A stretch of DNA of 5,295 nt from CAVLCC01 sp963624975 (GTDB lineage Bacteria > Actinomycetota > Coriobacteriia > Coriobacteriales > CADBOM01): the NCBI GenBank assembly GCA_963624975.1, contig CAVFRF010000094.1, positions 1-5,295 on the forward strand, in the 5' to 3' direction. The notes under the pieces are model-generated. The model had not been told where the DNA came from. It searched no databases and saw only the letters and a program-made list of their open reading frames with translations. Shown in pieces: positions 1 to 5,295 of this stretch (within the stretch, counting starts at the first letter, position 1; the number at the start of each line of letters is the position of its first letter). The translations under genes were made by a program, and so were the position numbers.

Positions 1-110
1 TGATAGAACCCATCGACAGCCGCAAGCGCAACCGCTACTTCTACGCGGCCGACATCGTGCGCTACTACGAGCTTCAGCTTGAGAGCATCTTGCCGAATCA
101 GCTGGCCTAG
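1..110 (+). CDS. 3' end of an unidentified protein gene (partial)
   Basis: An open frame enters from the left edge (first complete codon at 3) and ends at TAG 108-110. It gives 35 C-terminal residues: IEPIDSRKRNRYFYAADIV followed by RYYELQLESILPNQLA. The tail is rich in Arg and Tyr and then looks helical (YYELQLESIL). I do not recognise the family. The frame is called coding because it is open throughout, uses GC-ending codons like the rest of the window (ATC, GAC, CGC, AAC, TAC) and is followed by a non-coding gap with a terminator. It converges on rpoD, so the two genes share the downstream gap. Its start and most of its length lie outside the window. It could be a spurious open stretch, but codon choice makes a real C-terminus more likely. 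Confidence 0.6.
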   Translation, partial: IEPIDSRKRNRYFYAADIVRYYELQLESILPNQLA

Positions 111-159
111 CAGACTGTAGCTCGAAGGCAGGCGGGCAAGTCGCAGACCTGCACGCAAA

Positions 160-218
160 AAGAGGCTCTGCCCCGGCCTGGTTCCCACATGTGGAAACCA
201 GCCACGGCAGAGCCTCTT
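160..218 (-). terminator. Rho-independent terminator of rpoD, in the convergent gap
   Basis: A 13-bp perfect inverted repeat (AAGAGGCTCTGCC at 160-172, GGCAGAGCCTCTT at 206-218) encloses a second, slightly imperfect stem (175-187 with 192-203; one bulge at 178 and one C/A mismatch at 184/195), making a nearly continuous 59-nt rod. On the minus strand the hairpin runs into a T-run (AAAAA on the plus strand at 157-161), which is the classic intrinsic terminator layout for transcripts leaving rpoD (stop at 252). On the plus strand the hairpin is followed only by TTCCATAT, so termination of the converging partial gene would be weaker, though it may use the same hairpin. Confidence 0.88.
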
Positions 219-251
219 CCATATACTGCCTTCGCTAAAGGGAAGACAGCC

Positions 252-1616
<1,365 letters not shown>

Positions 1617-1621
1617 CTGGT

Positions 1622-1628
1622 TCCTCTC
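1622..1628 (-). promoter_or_regulatory. Ribosome binding site of rpoD
   Basis: The minus strand reads GAGAGGA ending 5 nt before the ATG at 1616, a strong Shine-Dalgarno match that fixes the start. The next in-frame ATG (residue 15) has no comparable purine run before it. Confidence 0.8.
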
Positions 1629-1660
1629 ATGTTTGAGTTGTGAGTTCCCGAACTTATATA

Positions 1661-1687
1661 TTTATACCCATATATTTGTAATGTCAA
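1661..1687 (-). promoter_or_regulatory. Likely sigma-A promoter of rpoD, overlapping the dnaG stop codon
   Basis: On the minus strand there is a perfect TTGACA (plus-strand 1682-1687) and, 15 bases on, TATAAA (1661-1666; 5 of 6 to consensus) in an AT-rich stretch that contrasts with the GC-rich surroundings. The 15-base spacer is shorter than the optimal 17; a 17-base spacer would give TAAATA (1659-1664), a poorer box. The predicted start near 1654 would leave a leader of about 38 nt containing the rpoD ribosome binding site. The TGA stop of dnaG (1684-1686) lies inside the -35 box. Predicted from sequence only. Confidence 0.6.
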
Positions 1688-3579
1688 ACATTATTTCGCA
1701 AAGCAGACAACCTTTTTTGAAGTTCGGCTATCTGCGCGAAGACCCTTTCGGATTCTTCCGCAGGCAGCATCTGGTACTTGATCTGGTTCTCCAGATCGGC
1801 AATCTGGCTCTCCAACGCCGCCTTGCGCCTCTCCTTGAGCATCACCCTCGCCGCCGACAGCGCCTCCTGCGGGGCTTCGCCCACCATGAGCTGCAGGTTC
1901 CACACGGCCTCGGATTCGGGAACCTGCGACAAGCATGCGGCCACCATTTCGGACGGGCTGGCATCGGTGCCAAGCTGCTGCATCGCCGCCCAGCATCTGG
2001 CGAAGACCTCGCAGCACCAACTCTCGTCGCGCATGTCCTGGATCACGTCCATGCGCACCACCGGGCGCGTGGCGTAGAGGCACAGCAGCTCGGCCTCCCA
2101 ACGCATAAGGCCGCTACGGGGAATCCTGATCTTCGCAGGCGCTGCAGGAACGGCCGGAACGGGAGCCACGGCATTGGGTGCCTCGTAGGCGTACCTGTTT
2201 ACGCTGCCGCGCTGGCCGGCATCGCCGGGGCCGGCAGTTCCCCCATCTCCCACGTAGCCCTTGGGCACCGGAGCCTTGGCTAGCTCCTTGCGCATCCTCT
2301 CGAAATCGACCTTGAACACGTCCGACAGGTATGCCACGTATTCGTCTGCTAGGATTGAATCGCGGATGGGCACCAGCGGCTCCAGCACATGCGGCAGGGC
2401 AAGCGCCCTGTTCTCGGGGGTCGACAGGTCGTAAGACGCGATCCTGCGGTCCAGCACGAAGCGCAGCAGCGGCTTGGAGTTTGCGAGCACCGCCTCCATG
2501 GCTTCCCTGCCGCCCTTGGCGATACAGTCCGCCGGGTCCATGTTGTCGGGGATCACAGCCACGTCGAGCGTGACCTGCTGCGCGCCAGACTCGGGAGTGA
2601 CTGTCGAGGTGATGAGCTCCGATGCCCTGTCGGCCGCCTTCTGCCCGGCCGCGTCGCCGTCGAAGAGATACACGATGCGCTTGGCAAAGCGGGCCAGCAG
2701 CTTCACATGCTGTGGGGTGAGCGCCGTGCCCAGCGTGGCCACCGTGTTGGCGAAGCCCGCCCCGTGCATGGCGATCACGTCGGTGTAGCCTTCCACCACC
2801 ACGACGGTGGAGGTGTTGACGATAGGCGACTTGGCGACGTCGATTCCGAAGAGGTTGCTGCGCTTGGAAAAGAGCGGGCAGTTCGACGTGTTGATGTACT
2901 TGGGCTCGCCCTTGCCCATCACGCGCCCGCCGAAGGCGATGGTGCGCCCCTGCAGGTCGTGGATGGGAAACATCACCCTGTTGTAGAACCTGTCGCGAAC
3001 CGCGCCTCCCCTGCTGCCCGCGCTGGCGACGTTGGCATCCACCATCTCCTTGGTGGTAAAGCCCTTCTGCCTCAAGTGCGCCACGAGCGCGCCGCTGCCG
3101 GGCGCATAGCCCAGGTTCCACTTCCTGGGCACCTCGCCCCCGAGGCCCCTCGACCCCAGGTACTCGCGGGCGGCGGCGCATCCGGCGGACTTGCCGCGCA
3201 TGAGCTGCGTGTGGTAGAACTCGGCGGTCTCCTCGCAAATGGCCAGCAGCCTCGCCCTGTAGCCGGAGGGCATGCCGCCCTCTTCCTCGGTAATCGTGAT
3301 GCCGGCCTTCGAGGCCAGGTAGCGCACCGACTCGGGAAAGTCGAACTGCTCCTTCTTCATGAGGAACTTGAACACGTCGCCGCCCTCGCCGCATCCGAAG
3401 CAGTGCCAGAGCTGCGTTTGGGCGTTGACCTTGAAAGACGGCGTCTTCTCGCCGTGGAACGGGCAGCATCCCCAGAAGTCGGAGCCACGCTGCCGGAGCT
3501 GGACGTACTCGCCCACGAGCGCCACCGCATCGGTGGCCTCGCGAACCCTGTTGATGTCCTCTTCCGAAATACGCGCCAT
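1684..3579 (-). CDS. dnaG: DNA primase (DnaG)
   Basis: DnaG makes the short RNA primers used by the replicative polymerase and works at the fork with the DnaB helicase. The 631-residue protein is in the usual range for the family. Domains: an N-terminal CHC2 zinc-binding domain (about 1-100), with ligands by motif Cys39-x2-His42 and Cys60-x2-Cys63 and the FHGEKTPSF signature; the RNA polymerase basic subdomain (about 110-250, RDRFYNRVMFPIHDLQGR at 195-212 and the KGEPKYINT motif); a TOPRIM catalytic fold (about 255-355) with EGYTDV (Glu263), DGD (Asp307, Asp309) and DPAD (Asp348) as metal-binding acidic residues; a Pro/Ala/Gly-rich linker (about 437-488); and an alpha-helical C-terminal helicase-binding domain (about 490-631) ending in a charged helical hairpin. 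The start at 3579 gives the canonical MARISEEDINRVREATDAV N-terminus with AAGG 8 nt upstream. The frame stays open to an ATG at 3723, but the 48 extra residues are unlike DnaG and that ATG lies in the hppA terminator. rpoD follows on the same strand; rpsU is not immediately upstream. Confidence 0.96.
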   Translation of the reverse strand: MARISEEDINRVREATDAVALVGEYVQLRQRGSDFWGCCPFHGEKTPSFKVNAQTQLWHCFGCGEGGDVFKFLMKKEQFDFPESVRYLASKAGITITEEEGGMPSGYRARLLAICEETAEFYHTQLMRGKSAGCAAAREYLGSRGLGGEVPRKWNLGYAPGSGALVAHLRQKGFTTKEMVDANVASAGSRGGAVRDRFYNRVMFPIHDLQGRTIAFGGRVMGKGEPKYINTSNCPLFSKRSNLFGIDVAKSPIVNTSTVVVVEGYTDVIAMHGAGFANTVATLGTALTPQHVKLLARFAKRIVYLFDGDAAGQKAADRASELITSTVTPESGAQQVTLDVAVIPDNMDPADCIAKGGREAMEAVLANSKPLLRFVLDRRIASYDLSTPENRALALPHVLEPLVPIRDSILADEYVAYLSDVFKVDFERMRKELAKAPVPKGYVGDGGTAGPGDAGQRGSVNRYAYEAPNAVAPVPAVPAAPAKIRIPRSGLMRWEAELLCLYATRPVVRMDVIQDMRDESWCCEVFARCWAAMQQLGTDASPSEMVAACLSQVPESEAVWNLQLMVGEAPQEALSAARVMLKERRKAALESQIADLENQIKYQMLPAEESERVFAQIAELQKRLSALRNNV

Positions 3580-3587
3580 GCAAGCTG

Positions 3588-3591
3588 CCTT
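3588..3591 (-). promoter_or_regulatory. Ribosome binding site of dnaG, which decides the start
   Basis: The minus strand reads AAGG followed by 8 bases and then the ATG at 3579. The match is short but correctly spaced. It supports the internal ATG over the upstream in-frame ATG at 3723, before which no useful purine run is seen. Confidence 0.5.
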
Positions 3592-3619
3592 ATGTGTTGT
3601 GAATCCGACCTGGAATGCC

Positions 3620-3650
3620 TGCCGGGAACTCGGCCCGAAAGCCGCCGGCA
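3620..3650 (-). promoter_or_regulatory. GC-rich hairpin in the dnaG leader
   Basis: TGCCGG (3620-3625) pairs with CCGGCA (3645-3650), and CGGC (3631-3634) pairs with GCCG (3641-3644) around a six-base loop, giving ten G-C-rich pairs with a five-base bulge (3626-3630) on one side. It sits between the possible dnaG promoter and the start codon, 41 bases from the ATG. No U-run follows it on the minus strand, so it is not a standard terminator. It could modulate mRNA stability or translation, or be a chance fold in GC-rich DNA. Confidence 0.3.
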
Positions 3651-3680
3651 TGCGCCCCTTGGGAGCGCGAAGGCAAATCG

Positions 3681-3689
3681 AGCATAGCA
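3681..3689 (-). promoter_or_regulatory. Possible extended -10 promoter for dnaG
   Basis: The minus strand reads TGCTATGCT, an extended -10 form (TGn followed by TATGCT, 4 of 6 to TATAAT). No good -35 is visible: the best hexamer at 18-base spacing, CTCTCA at 3705-3710, matches three of six and lies in the tail of the hppA terminator. Extended -10 promoters can work with a poor -35. Its place just downstream of that terminator and about 100 bases before dnaG is where a dnaG promoter would be expected. The predicted start is near 3674. Confidence 0.4.
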
Positions 3690-3707
3690 CAAAGCTGCCG
3701 GAAATGA

Positions 3708-3751
3708 GAGAAGCCCGCCCCATGCCGATTTGGCGATGGGACGGGCTTCTC
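3708..3751 (-). terminator. Hairpin terminator of hppA
   Basis: GAGAAGCCCGCCCCAT (3708-3723) and ATGGGACGGGCTTCTC (3736-3751) form a 16-bp stem with one C/A mismatch (3718/3741), extended inside by GCC/GGC (3724-3726 with 3732-3734) around GATTT. On the minus strand it begins 35 bases after the hppA stop codon and is followed by TCATTTCC, a poor, interrupted T-tract. The strong stem makes it a likely intrinsic terminator, though some read-through into dnaG is plausible. Confidence 0.75.
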
Positions 3752-3786
3752 CGAAAGTCAGCGAACTGCGCTTGCGCTCGCGAGCC

Positions 3787-5295
<1,509 letters not shown>

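Noticed and set aside
128..152. Small inverted repeat GCAGG/CCTGC downstream of the plus-strand partial gene as a second terminator.
   Set aside because: Only five base pairs around a 15-base loop, with no T-run following on the plus strand.
1644..1655. Inverted repeat AGTTCCCGAACT in the rpoD leader as a terminator or operator.
   Set aside because: The usable stem is only about four pairs and it is not followed by a T-run on the minus strand. No regulator site is recognised.
2114..3583. A 489-codon minus-strand frame overlapping dnaG in another phase.
   Set aside because: The product is Arg/Gly/Ala/His-rich with no domain. It is a frame shadow of dnaG, whose own frame carries all the primase motifs.
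2389..3687. A 432-codon plus-strand open frame opposite dnaG.
   Set aside because: Its product is Val/Gly/His/Arg-rich low-information sequence with no motif and no ribosome binding site seen. It is a shadow of the GC-rich coding strand.
3776..3785. Ten-base palindrome GCTCGCGAGC right after the hppA stop codon.
   Set aside because: It has no loop, no T-tract and sits in GC-rich DNA where short palindromes are common. The real terminator is the longer hairpin at 3708-3751.

Overview
The window is a GC-rich chromosomal segment of housekeeping genes, almost all read on the minus strand. In transcription order (right to left) it holds the 3' two-thirds of a membrane-bound pyrophosphatase gene (hppA), the complete DNA primase gene (dnaG) and the complete primary sigma factor gene (rpoD/sigA). 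The last 110 bases at the left edge are the 3' end of an unidentified plus-strand gene that converges on rpoD. The proteins, the high GC content and a primary sigma factor of about 450 residues beside dnaG suggest an actinobacterium of the class Coriobacteriia (for example an Eggerthellaceae relative). This is inference from gene order and protein character, not a database match.

Layout: 1-110 is the end of a plus-strand gene. 111-251 is a convergent intergenic gap holding a long hairpin terminator (160-218) with a T-run oriented for rpoD. 252-1616 is rpoD. 1617-1683 is a short AT-rich gap with a likely sigma-A promoter whose -35 box overlaps the dnaG stop codon. 1684-3579 is dnaG. 3580-3786 is a 207-base gap holding, in transcription order, the hppA terminator hairpin (3708-3751), a possible extended -10 promoter for dnaG (3681-3689), a GC-rich leader hairpin (3620-3650) and the dnaG ribosome binding site. 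3787-5295 is hppA, open at the right edge, so its N-terminal part and promoter lie outside.

How they work together: dnaG and rpoD form the core of the 'macromolecular synthesis' arrangement that joins replication priming and transcription initiation in many bacteria. rpsU, often the first gene of that operon, is not between hppA and dnaG here. The promoter-like sequence before rpoD would let the sigma factor be made independently of primase read-through. The pyrophosphatase removes the pyrophosphate made by nucleic acid synthesis and stores the energy as an ion gradient, but the terminator between it and dnaG suggests a separate transcription unit.

No mobile element, CRISPR array, RNA gene or clearly novel system was found. 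The points worth a second look are regulatory (the stop codon/-35 overlap, the leader hairpin), a slippage-prone tandem repeat in the sigma factor's acidic linker, and the ion specificity of the pyrophosphatase.
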